Both the position numbers and the translations under genes were made by a program. A stretch of DNA of 11,959 bases, taken from Acidimicrobiia bacterium. Its GTDB lineage: Bacteria; Actinomycetota; Acidimicrobiia; Spongiisociales; ZC4RG35. The stretch lies in the NCBI GenBank assembly GCA_003230435.1, contig QIDW01000004.1, positions 1 through 11,959 of the forward strand, read 5' to 3'. Numbering within the stretch: position 1 is the stretch's first letter; the number at the start of each line of letters is the position of its first letter. The notes beneath the pieces were generated by a model. It was not told the origin of the DNA, did no database searches, and saw only the letters and a list, made by a program, of their open reading frames with translations. Positions 6,248 through 11,959 of this stretch are shown here, piece by piece.

Positions 6248-6592
6248 ATGACTTACGAAGTCCCCGTTGCACCAGGCGAGAAAGCGGAGATCGAAGAGAC
6301 CACGGAGCTGAGTGGCGAGAGCTGGCCAATGTGGGAAGTCTTTGTCAGAGCCCATCGTGGTATATCCCACGTTCACATCGGGAGCCTTCATGCGCCGGAT
6401 GTCGAGACGGCGCTCGAGAACGCCCGCGATGTCTACACCCGACGCGGTGAGGGTGTGAGCGTATGGGTGGTGCCCAGTACTGAGGTCCATGCTTTCGAGC
6501 CCGACGCGGCGGCCGACTATGTCGAGGCCAACGAGAAGGTCTATCGGCTGGCGACGACCTATGAGATTCCTGAAGAAGTGGGACAGATGTGA
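6248..6592 (+). CDS. paaB: 1,2-phenylacetyl-CoA epoxidase subunit PaaB
   Basis: PaaB is a small non-catalytic subunit that holds the PaaA-PaaC heterodimers together in the epoxidase complex. The conserved core starts near residue 26: WPMWEVFVRAHRGISHVHIGSLHAPD, then ALENARDVYTRRGEGVSVWVV and VYRLATTYEIPEEVGQM, all characteristic of the family. The product has 114 residues against about 95 in E. coli. The surplus is an acidic N-terminal extension (MTYEVPVAPGEKAEIEETTE). The start is supported by the AGGAGG at 6232-6237, so the extension is probably real. Its ATGTGA end overlaps the GTG start of paaC by four bases. Confidence 0.95.
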   Translation: MTYEVPVAPGEKAEIEETTELSGESWPMWEVFVRAHRGISHVHIGSLHAPDVETALENARDVYTRRGEGVSVWVVPSTEVHAFEPDAAADYVEANEKVYRLATTYEIPEEVGQM

Positions 6593-7347
6593 CGAATGAA
6601 ATCGCCAGCACCGCTCCTCAAGGCACTCCTGCACCCGAACCTCCCGACCGGATCATGACCCTGTTGGCATATGCCGACGACAACATGGTGCTTGCTCAGC
6701 GGCTCGGTGAGCTGATCTCCAATGCGCCTGAGCTAGAGATAGATATCGCGCTTGGCAACATAACCCTCGACCATCTCGGTGTGGCGAGGGCGCTGTACAC
6801 ACACGCGGCCAACACCGAGGGTGAGGGACGAACCGAGGACGACCTTGCCATGTTCAGAACCGAGCGGGACTACACCAACCTTCTCCTTGTCGAACAGCCA
6901 AGCGGTGATTTCGCCCATACCATGGTGCGTCAACTCTTTTTCGACGCCTACCAGATGGAGCTCTGGAAAGATCTTTCGGTCTCCATCGACCCGACACTCG
7001 GTGGCATCGCCGCCAAGGCGTTCAAAGAAGCCACCTATCACATGCGATTCTCCTCAGGATGGGTCCTCCGGCTTGGGGACGGCACGGAGGAGTCCCATCG
7101 AAGGACACAGGATGGAGTTGACGCCCTCTGGCAGTACACGTCGGAGATGTTTGAAGGCGAGGCAGGGAAATATCGGTCTGCCTGGACGACCGCTATGGAG
7201 ACTGCCTTCGTCGAGGCCAATCTCGAATTCCCATCCGACCCCTATCAAAGGACAGGTGGTCGGGGCGGCTTTCACACCGAACATCTCGGATTCCTGCTCT
7301 CCGAGATGCAATGGATGCAACGGAGCTACCCGGGGCTGGTTTGGTGA
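6589..7347 (+). CDS. paaC: 1,2-phenylacetyl-CoA epoxidase subunit PaaC
   Basis: PaaC is the structural partner of PaaA: a ferritin-like four-helix protein that lacks a functional diiron site and stabilises the catalytic subunit. The 252-residue product (about 248 in E. coli) carries typical PaaC stretches: LLAYADDNMVLAQRLGEL, IALGNITLDHLGVARALY, ERDYTNLLLVEQPSGDFA, KAFKEATYHMRFSSGWVLRL and, near the C-terminus, FHTEHLGFLLSEMQWMQRSYPG. The start is GTG 6589, sharing GTGA with the paaB stop, and its own TGA is likewise buried in the GTGA start of paaD. Such four-base overlaps imply translational coupling and fixed subunit ratios, fitting a protein that must pair with PaaA. Confidence 0.96.
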   Translation: MTNEIASTAPQGTPAPEPPDRIMTLLAYADDNMVLAQRLGELISNAPELEIDIALGNITLDHLGVARALYTHAANTEGEGRTEDDLAMFRTERDYTNLLLVEQPSGDFAHTMVRQLFFDAYQMELWKDLSVSIDPTLGGIAAKAFKEATYHMRFSSGWVLRLGDGTEESHRRTQDGVDALWQYTSEMFEGEAGKYRSAWTTAMETAFVEANLEFPSDPYQRTGGRGGFHTEHLGFLLSEMQWMQRSYPGLVW

Positions 7348-7808
7348 CCGCAACCACCATCAGCATCGTCACCGCACAGAAAGTGGCAGCGTCGGTCGTC
7401 GATCCGGAGATCCCTGTTCTGACGATAGATGACCTCGGGATTCTGAGGTCGGTCGAGATAGACCAGGGTCGCGTCATCGTCACAATCACCCCGACATACT
7501 CGGGCTGCCCGGCGATGGGCCAGATCGAGAATGACATCGTCACATCATTCGAAAAGGTCGGTGTCGAGGATGTCGAGGTGGAAACCGTCCACTTCCCCGC
7601 GTGGTCCACCGACTGGATCAGCGAGGACGGTCACCGCAAGCTGAGCGAGTTCGGAGTGGCATCGCCGGTCCCCGAGCCAGACGTATCGTGCCCACGCTGC
7701 GATGCCTCCGCCCCGAGGATGATCGCCCGTTTCGGCTCCACAGCGTGCAAGGCCCTCATGGTGTGCTCGTCCTGTGGCGAGCCTTTCGACTATTTCAAAC
7801 AGTTCTGA
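7344..7808 (+). CDS. paaD: Phenylacetyl-CoA epoxidase maturation protein PaaD (MIP18/DUF59 family)
   Basis: PaaD belongs to the MIP18 (DUF59) family and is thought to help assemble or maintain metal centres of the epoxidase, not to be a stable subunit. The 154-residue product has the DUF59 signature DPEIPVLTIDDLGIL (residues 20-34) and TPTYSGCPAMG with the conserved Cys55. The C-terminal zinc ribbon carries Cys116-X2-Cys119, Cys135 and Cys141-X2-Cys144, ending GEPFDYFKQF. These features match PaaD as opposed to generic SufT-type DUF59 proteins. I chose GTG 7344, which overlaps the paaC stop as GTGA; an in-frame ATG at 7311 would add 11 residues inside paaC and is less likely. The stop overlaps the paaE ATG (TGATG). 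Confidence 0.94.
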   Translation: MTATTISIVTAQKVAASVVDPEIPVLTIDDLGILRSVEIDQGRVIVTITPTYSGCPAMGQIENDIVTSFEKVGVEDVEVETVHFPAWSTDWISEDGHRKLSEFGVASPVPEPDVSCPRCDASAPRMIARFGSTACKALMVCSSCGEPFDYFKQF

Positions 7809-8881
7809 TGGGTGAGCTCGAGTTCCATCAGTTGCGTGTGACGGAGGTGAGCACTCTCACCGAGGATTCCGTGACTATCACCCTCGATGTTCCCGCCGAA
7901 CTATCGGAGACGTTCGTCTACGTGCCTGGACAGCACGTGACCATTCGAGCCTTCATCGACGGCGAAGACGTGCGCAGGTCGTATTCGATCTGCACCAACG
8001 CCAACTCTCCCAAGTTGCGTGTGGGTATCAAGCGCCTTCCCGGAGGAGCCTTCAGCACTTACGCAACCTCTGATCTCGAGGCGGGCGATGTACTCGACGT
8101 GATGGCCCCTGTCGGTGATTTCACCATCGAGATCGACCCGGCGAGTCCCCGTCGGGCTGTGGCGATCGCGGCTGGGTCCGGCATCACACCCGTGATATCG
8201 CTGATCGCTACGTCTCTGGAGAGTGAGCCATTCTCCAACTGGACGCTGCTGTTTGGCAACCGAACAGCCAACAGCATCATGTTCCTGGAGGAGTTGGAAG
8301 GGCTGAAGGACCGCTTCAGGAGCCGATTCCAACTCTTCCATGTGCTCAGCAGGGAGGGCTCTGACGTGCCTCTGCTCTCCGGGCGGATTGACGAGGACAA
8401 GATTCGGACTATCCACGACCGGCTTCTCGGGCAAACCCCGGTCGATGACTGGTACCTGTGCGGTCCCTACGAAGTGGTGATGATGGCAACGGAGACCCTT
8501 CAGATGCTTGGTGTCGCAAAAAGCAGCATTCATGACGAACTGTTTTTCGCCGGGCCTGTTGATCCTTCGACGCTGCCGCCGGAGCCACCACCCGGGGAGG
8601 GAACGGTCGGCCTGACGGTGATCCTCGATGGGCGAGCCGTGGATACGCGGATGTCGCCGGAGACCTCCATTCTCGACGCCGCGCTCAGGGTCCGCTCCGA
8701 GCTGCCCTTCTCCTGCAAGGGCGGGATGTGCGCAACCTGCAAGGGCAGGATCGAGGAGGGCGAAGTGACAATGGAGAAGAACTACGCCCTCATTGATGAA
8801 GAGGTGGAAGCCGGATATGTCCTCACCTGTCAGTCGCATCCGGTTTCTGACCGGGTCGTGGTTCGGTACGACCACCGCTGA
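7808..8881 (+). CDS. paaE: Phenylacetyl-CoA epoxidase reductase subunit PaaE
   Basis: PaaE moves electrons from NAD(P)H through FAD and a 2Fe-2S cluster to the diiron centre of PaaA. The 357-residue product (356 in E. coli) has three parts. An N-terminal FAD-binding barrel carries RRSYSIC (56-62), the RxYS flavin motif. A nucleotide-binding domain carries AAGSGITPVISLI near residue 122 and WYLCGPYEVV near 215. A C-terminal plant-type ferredoxin domain has Cys303-X4-Cys308-X2-Cys311-X29-Cys341. All four cluster cysteines are present. The ATG at 7808 overlaps the paaD stop by one base and aligns with the family start; the frame is open further upstream but that lies within paaD. The stop overlaps the ATG of the TetR gene (TGATG). 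Confidence 0.97.
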   Translation: MGELEFHQLRVTEVSTLTEDSVTITLDVPAELSETFVYVPGQHVTIRAFIDGEDVRRSYSICTNANSPKLRVGIKRLPGGAFSTYATSDLEAGDVLDVMAPVGDFTIEIDPASPRRAVAIAAGSGITPVISLIATSLESEPFSNWTLLFGNRTANSIMFLEELEGLKDRFRSRFQLFHVLSREGSDVPLLSGRIDEDKIRTIHDRLLGQTPVDDWYLCGPYEVVMMATETLQMLGVAKSSIHDELFFAGPVDPSTLPPEPPPGEGTVGLTVILDGRAVDTRMSPETSILDAALRVRSELPFSCKGGMCATCKGRIEEGEVTMEKNYALIDEEVEAGYVLTCQSHPVSDRVVVRYDHR

Positions 8882-9396
8882 TGGTGTCGATCCGGAAGAC
8901 GCATTCCGACGTTGTCGACGCCGCCGGTCGTCTGTTTGCCGAACGTGGCTACCACGGGACGTCGATGAGGGCCCTCGGCAAGGAGTTGGGGTTGCTTGGC
9001 TCTTCGCTGTACTCCCACGTCGACTCGAAACAGGATCTGCTTGTCGAGGTGGTCGAAGAAGGGGCACGGCTTTTCGAGACCTCTGCTGAAGATGCCAGAA
9101 CCACGCAAGGGACCGCCCGTGATCGGCTTGCCGCTCTTGTCACCGGGCATGTCACCGTGGTCCTCGACCACGTCGATGTTGCCCGTACCTTTCTCAACGA
9201 GGCTCGCATGCTGGATGCTGAGCATCGCGACCGGGTCCTCGATGCCCGAGATCACTACGAAAGGGTGTTCCGGTCGGTTCTGGCCGACGGGGTCCGTGAC
9301 GGGTCTTTCCGTTCCGACATCGACCCCAAAACAGCATCCATATACATCCTTTCGGTCCTCAATGCTTTGGAACGCATGACCCGGCCGGGTCACTGA
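8881..9396 (+). CDS. TetR-family transcriptional regulator, probably PaaR-like, apparently C-terminally truncated by frameshift
   Basis: A 171-residue TetR-type repressor. The N-terminal helix-turn-helix (residues 6-55) is intact: DVVDAAGRLFAERGYHGTSMRALGKELGL, then LYSHVDSKQDLLVEVV. The rest is the helical ligand/dimer domain. The start ATG overlaps the paaE stop (TGATG), so it is co-transcribed with paaABCDE and probably binds the palindrome before paaA. The protein stops right after ALERMTRPGH, where relatives of this subgroup continue through a final helix of about 20 residues. That helix can be read in the -1 frame (9390-9449), so the gene has probably lost one base near 9384-9390, in nature or in the assembly. 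If real, the loss removes part of the dimer-packing helix and may weaken the repressor. Family is firm; target and effector are inferred. Confidence 0.9.
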   Translation: MVSIRKTHSDVVDAAGRLFAERGYHGTSMRALGKELGLLGSSLYSHVDSKQDLLVEVVEEGARLFETSAEDARTTQGTARDRLAALVTGHVTVVLDHVDVARTFLNEARMLDAEHRDRVLDARDHYERVFRSVLADGVRDGSFRSDIDPKTASIYILSVLNALERMTRPGH

Positions 9397-9452
9397 GCCG
9401 GAACGAGCTAATCGGAGAGCTCCAGCATTTCGTCGTCAATGGGGTCGGATGA
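9390..9452 (+). pseudogene. Out-of-frame C-terminal helix of the TetR regulator
   Basis: In the -1 frame relative to the TetR gene, bases 9390-9449 read SLSRNELIGELQHFVV followed by NGVG and a TGA at 9450-9452. Joined after RPG this gives RPG-SLSRNELIGELQ..., matching the pattern of the last helix of TetR proteins of this subgroup (RPxGxLSxxEIAxxxxxLxLxGL). The joined product would have about 190 residues, the usual family length. Adding one base in the GGG run at 9387-9389 would restore the frame. This is read directly from the sequence; the family comparison is from memory. Confidence 0.65.
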
Positions 9453-9454
9453 TT

Positions 9455-9467
9455 GTCGGCTCCCGAC
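9455..9467. terminator. Weak hairpin downstream of the TetR gene
   Basis: GTCGG-CTC-CCGAC forms a five-pair stem with a three-base loop, the first clear hairpin after the paa operon. No T-tract follows, so an intrinsic terminator is doubtful. It sits in the 123-base gap before the SHOCT gene, which otherwise shows only the out-of-frame TetR tail and no convincing promoter. Confidence 0.15.
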
Positions 9468-9510
9468 TCACCGATCTGACGCACTGGTAAGCTTCAACAG
9501 CCTTTCTATT

Positions 9511-9516
9511 AGGAGA
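9511..9516 (+). promoter_or_regulatory. Ribosome binding site deciding the SHOCT gene start
   Basis: AGGAGA at 9511-9516 stands directly before ATG 9520. The in-frame ATG at 9439, 81 bases upstream, has no such site and would begin inside the out-of-frame TetR tail. This fixes the start at 9520. Confidence 0.65.
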
Positions 9517-9519
9517 ATC

Positions 9520-9819
9520 ATGGTTGGAAGACCCGGAGCGAGAAGAACCGCTCGTCGCACATCACGTCGCACATCACGCCGGGTGAATCGGCGACAATCG
9601 GCAAGGCAGGAAGCTGCCGCGCCGCCACCCGAGCAGGCACCGCCACCCGAGCAGGCACCGCCACCCGAGCAGGCACCGCCACCCGAGCAGGCACCGCCAC
9701 CCGAGGCAGCAGCCGAGGAGGACAAGTACGCCAAGCTCAAAGAGGCGAAGGAGCTTCTGGACGCCGGCATTCTCACCGAGGAAGAGTTTGCGGCCGAGAA
9801 GGCCAAGATCCTCGGCTAG
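9520..9819 (+). CDS. Small SHOCT-domain protein with Arg-rich head and PPPEQA repeats
   Basis: A 99-residue protein in three blocks. Residues 1-30 are extremely basic (GARRTARRTSRRTSRRVNRR) with a short RRTS duplication. Residues 35-62 are four exact PPPEQA repeats and a partial fifth, a rigid low-complexity spacer. Residues 68-99 form a SHOCT domain: KYAKLKEAKELLDAGILTEEEF, then AAEKAKILG, with the domain's diagnostic LLDAGILTEEEFAAEKAKIL pattern. SHOCT domains are short C-terminal oligomerisation motifs. There is no membrane segment or signal peptide. The basic head could bind nucleic acid or acidic lipids, but this is inference. The ATG at 9520 is preceded by AGGAGA. No neighbour hints at a function. 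The repeat is identical at DNA level, so length may vary between strains. Confidence 0.85.
   Translation: MVGRPGARRTARRTSRRTSRRVNRRQSARQEAAAPPPEQAPPPEQAPPPEQAPPPEQAPPPEAAAEEDKYAKLKEAKELLDAGILTEEEFAAEKAKILG
9553..9576 (+). repeat. Two exact 12-bp tandem repeats (RRTS-coding)
   Basis: CGTCGCACATCA occurs at 9553-9564 and again at 9565-9576 without mismatch. It lies in the Arg-rich head of the SHOCT protein and encodes a repeated RRTS unit. It keeps the reading frame, so it looks like a small local duplication. Confidence 0.8.
9622..9705 (+). repeat. Exact 18-bp tandem repeat, four full units plus partial fifth (PPPEQA)
   Basis: CCGCCACCCGAGCAGGCA is repeated four times without a single base difference (9622-9639, 9640-9657, 9658-9675, 9676-9693), followed by the first 12 bases of a fifth unit (9694-9705). 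Each unit encodes PPPEQA. Synonymous positions are identical too, so the array expanded recently or is homogenised, as in variable-number tandem repeats. Confidence 0.95.
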
Positions 9820-9882
9820 CGACCTCGCTTTCCATTCTCATAGTGGGTCGAGGGTGAAGTCTCAGATGAGAACTCGCGACCT

Positions 9883-10944
9883 ATGACCAACCAAACGGAC
9901 AAGTCGTCACTGCACCGTGTGGGCTTGGCAAGCTGGATGATGCTCGGTGTCGTCTTCCTCGTGGCGACCGTTTACGTGATCCTGGCGTCACTGTCAGGAC
10001 TGGTCACGCCCCTTGTCATCGCGGCCGTGGTAGGGATCCTTTTCGTGCCTCTGGTGGAGTGGCTTGCCCGATCCATGCCGAGAGCCCTCGCGTCGGGCCT
10101 GGTACTCGTCGGTCTGGTGGTTCTCGGGATTGTCACCGTGGCGATCACTCTCGCCGGCATCGTTGATCAGGCACCGCAGATCCAGGCGCAAGTCACCGCG
10201 GGTGTCACCTCGCTTTTTGAATGGCTGGGGACCTTTGGGCTCACGACTGGAGACCCGACTGACCTCGTCGACAGTTTCCAGGAGTTGTTGGCTGGAGTCA
10301 TTCCCGGGCTTGCTTCATTCATCACGGGTGCCTTCTCGAGCGTCACAAGTTTCGCCATTGGTACCTTTGCCGCTGTCTTCTTCTTGTACTTCGTGCTTGC
10401 CGACTGGGACGAAGTAAGCCGCTGGGTCGGAAGCCATTTGGGAGTCCCCGACGATCTGGGAGGCGGGATAATCGAGGACACGGTCTGGTCGATGCGCCAG
10501 TATTTCTACGTCTTGACGGTCTCCAGTCTGGTGACGGCGGTGCTCGTCGGGGGAACGATGGTGGTCCTCGCTTTGCCTTTGGCGGCCGCAGTTGCGCTCG
10601 TCACCTTCGTTACCTCCTACATCCCCTACCTTGGAGCTATCTTCTCCGGCGCGTTCGCGTTTCTAGTCGCCCTCGGCTCCGGCGACGTGACTGACGCCCT
10701 CATCGTTCTCGCGGCGATTCTCATTATTCAGAACGTGGTGCAGCCCGTTATTCAGACCAAGTACACCAAGAGGGCACTGCACCTTCACCCCATCGTCACC
10801 TTTGGCTCGACGATCGTCGGTGCTGTCTTTGCGGGGATTCTGGGAGCGACGCTATCCGCGCCGATCGTGGCGATGACCATCAGCATCAACCGGCGTATTC
10901 GCGCCCATCGCTCACCCGATGGTGCCATCGTGGGAGAAACATGA
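9883..10944 (+). CDS. AI-2E family transporter-like membrane protein
   Basis: A 353-residue integral membrane protein of the AI-2E (PerM/YdiK/TqsA-type) family, members of which have been linked to export of small molecules or ion antiport; the substrate here is unknown. Hydrophobic segments lie at about residues 15-37, 40-58, 69-93, 140-172, 203-233, 237-265, 268-288 and 303-335. The conserved family C-terminus is clear: NVVQPVIQTKYTKRALHLHPIV, then GAVFAGILGATLSAPIVAM. PYLGAIFSGAFAFLVAL in the sixth segment is also typical. The family name does not prove autoinducer transport. ATG 9883 has no clear ribosome-binding site. The last four bases overlap the argG start (ATGA), so the two genes are probably co-transcribed although their roles have no evident link. 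Confidence 0.88.
   Translation: MTNQTDKSSLHRVGLASWMMLGVVFLVATVYVILASLSGLVTPLVIAAVVGILFVPLVEWLARSMPRALASGLVLVGLVVLGIVTVAITLAGIVDQAPQIQAQVTAGVTSLFEWLGTFGLTTGDPTDLVDSFQELLAGVIPGLASFITGAFSSVTSFAIGTFAAVFFLYFVLADWDEVSRWVGSHLGVPDDLGGGIIEDTVWSMRQYFYVLTVSSLVTAVLVGGTMVVLALPLAAAVALVTFVTSYIPYLGAIFSGAFAFLVALGSGDVTDALIVLAAILIIQNVVQPVIQTKYTKRALHLHPIVTFGSTIVGAVFAGILGATLSAPIVAMTISINRRIRAHRSPDGAIVGET
10932..10936 (+). promoter_or_regulatory. Ribosome binding site of argG
   Basis: GGGAG at 10932-10936 lies four bases before the argG ATG at 10941, inside the last codons of the membrane protein gene. It supports ATG 10941 as the start and the ATGA overlap as functional. Confidence 0.55.
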
Positions 10945-11959
10945 AAGTGGTTCTGGCGTATTCGGGTGGCCTCGACACATCGGTGATCCTTGCCTGGCTC
11001 AAAGAGGAGTACGACGCCGAGGTGATCGCCTACACCGCCGATGTCGGCCAGGGCTCCGAGGTTGCCGAGGCCGAGGAGAAGGCACTCGCCACTGTCGTGG
11101 ACGACCTCAAGGAAGCATTCGTCAACGAGGCAGTCTTCCCGGCGATCCGGGCGGCGGCCGTATACGAGAGCGAGTACCTCCTCGGGACCTCCCTGGCGCG
11201 GCCGATCATCAGCCAGGGCCTCGTCGCGACGGCCCGCGAGTACGGGGCTGACGCCATCTCGCACGGAGCCACCGGCAAGGGCAATGATCAGGTTCGGTTT
11301 GAGCTCTCGACTGCGGCACTTGCCCCCGATCTGAAGACGATCGCTCCCTGGCGGGAGTGGGATCTCGGCGGGCGATCCGATCTGATTTCATACGCCGAGG
11401 CCAGGGGGATTCCAGTCCCGGTGACGAGGGAAGCGCCATACTCGATGGACGCCAACCTCTTCCATATCTCCTACGAGGGTGGTGTCCTCGAGGATCCATG
11501 GAAAGCTCCTCCGGCCGACATGTTTCGGATGACCGTTGATCCCATGAACGCTCCCGACGACCCTCAGGAGTTGACGATCGGATTCGAGGCCGGTACCCCA
11601 GTGTCCATAGACGGGACCAGGCTGGGTTCGGTCGAGCTTCTTTCCGGTCTCAACTCAATCGCCGGACGCCATGGCATCGGGCGTGTCGACATCGTGGAGA
11701 ATCGATTTGTGGGGATCAAGAGCCGCGGTGTCTACGAGACGCCCGGAGGAACGCTTCTTCACATCGGTCGCCGGGCGGTGGAGTCGATCGCGCTCGATCG
11801 TGAAGTGCTTCACCTGCGTGATGACCTGATAACCCGATATGCCAGGATCGTCTACAACGGGTTCTGGTTCTCGCCCGAGCGAATTGCTCTGCAGGAGACA
11901 ATGGATTCGATCCAAGAGCCGGTCACAGGCGAAGCGCGTCTGGTTCTGCACAAAGGATC
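10941..11959 (+). CDS. argG: Argininosuccinate synthase, N-terminal 339 residues (runs off window)
   Basis: Argininosuccinate synthase joins citrulline and aspartate with ATP hydrolysis to AMP, the penultimate step of arginine synthesis, in the cytoplasm. The frame is open from ATG 10941 to the window end, giving about 339 of the usual ~400 residues. The N-terminus MKVVLAYSGGLDTSVILAWL contains the ATP pyrophosphatase P-loop SGGLDTS (8-14). Further family motifs follow: YLLGTSLARPIIS, SHGATGKGNDQVRFEL (the ATP and citrulline/aspartate site), APWREWDL, YSMDANLFHISYEGGVLEDPW and GIKSRGVYETPGGTLL. No frameshift is seen. It overlaps the upstream AI-2E-family gene by four bases. No ARG-box-like operator is evident before it, and no other arginine gene is in the window; argH may follow outside. 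Confidence 0.97.
   Translation, partial: MKVVLAYSGGLDTSVILAWLKEEYDAEVIAYTADVGQGSEVAEAEEKALATVVDDLKEAFVNEAVFPAIRAAAVYESEYLLGTSLARPIISQGLVATAREYGADAISHGATGKGNDQVRFELSTAALAPDLKTIAPWREWDLGGRSDLISYAEARGIPVPVTREAPYSMDANLFHISYEGGVLEDPWKAPPADMFRMTVDPMNAPDDPQELTIGFEAGTPVSIDGTRLGSVELLSGLNSIAGRHGIGRVDIVENRFVGIKSRGVYETPGGTLLHIGRRAVESIALDREVLHLRDDLITRYARIVYNGFWFSPERIALQETMDSIQEPVTGEARLVLHKG

Noticed and set aside
7311..7343. ATG 7311 as the paaD start
   Set aside because: It would overlap paaC by 37 bases and add residues before the conserved domain; GTG 7344 gives the same GTGA coupling seen at paaB/paaC.
7901..9067. 388-codon minus-strand frame opposite paaE and the TetR gene start
   Set aside because: It is antisense to well-identified paaE with all cofactor motifs intact; the product is low-complexity Arg/His/Pro-rich and fits no family.
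9439..9519. Upstream ATG extension of the SHOCT gene (27 extra residues)
   Set aside because: There is no ribosome-binding site at 9439, the segment overlaps the out-of-frame TetR tail, and ATG 9520 has a clear AGGAGA before it.
9836..9871. TCTCA (9836, 9860) and TGAGA (9867) repeats before the AI-2E-family gene, considered as a terminator or operator
   Set aside because: Arms are only five bases, loops are two or 26 bases, and there is no T-tract; chance is adequate.

Overview
The window is a GC-rich (roughly 60 %), tightly packed bacterial chromosome segment with frequent GTG starts and 1- to 4-base gene overlaps. The protein sequences look actinobacterial, perhaps a marine or environmental Acidimicrobiia-type lineage. 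That placement is inference from overall character and not from a search. There are no RNA genes, insertion sequences, phage genes or CRISPR arrays, and no gene-free gap exceeds about 155 bases.

Region 1 (1-3009, + strand) is the distal half of the F-type ATP synthase operon: the 3' end of atpA, then atpG, atpD and atpC in the standard alpha-gamma-beta-epsilon order. It ends stop-to-stop against a convergent SRPBCC (START-like) gene on the minus strand (3010-3444). Two back-to-back hairpins lie just past the atpC stop, inside the 3' end of that convergent gene.

Region 2 (3445-5197) is a divergent intergenic region with a plausible sigma-70-type promoter, followed by an ABC-F translation-factor ATPase gene.

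Region 3 (about 5259-9396) is a complete phenylacetyl-CoA epoxidase operon, paaA-paaB-paaC-paaD-paaE, with a TetR-family regulator gene as its last member. PaaA and PaaC form the catalytic core with PaaB, PaaE supplies electrons through FAD and a 2Fe-2S cluster, and PaaD is the MIP18/zinc-ribbon maturation partner. A perfect 26-bp palindrome directly before paaA is the obvious operator, and the terminal TetR gene is its obvious candidate ligand. The regulator appears to have lost its last ~20 residues to a one-base frameshift: the missing C-terminus can still be read in another frame after the stop.

Region 4 (9397-11959) holds a small SHOCT-domain protein with an Arg-rich head and an exact 18-bp (PPPEQA) tandem repeat, an AI-2E-family membrane protein, and argG (argininosuccinate synthase). 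argG overlaps the membrane protein gene by four bases and runs off the window end.

I found no exotic new system. The most informative items are the paa operator/regulator pair with its apparent frameshift, the tandem hairpins at the ATP-operon/SRPBCC junction, a ribosome-binding-site-bearing mini-ORF bridging atpG and atpD, and the young repeat in the SHOCT gene.
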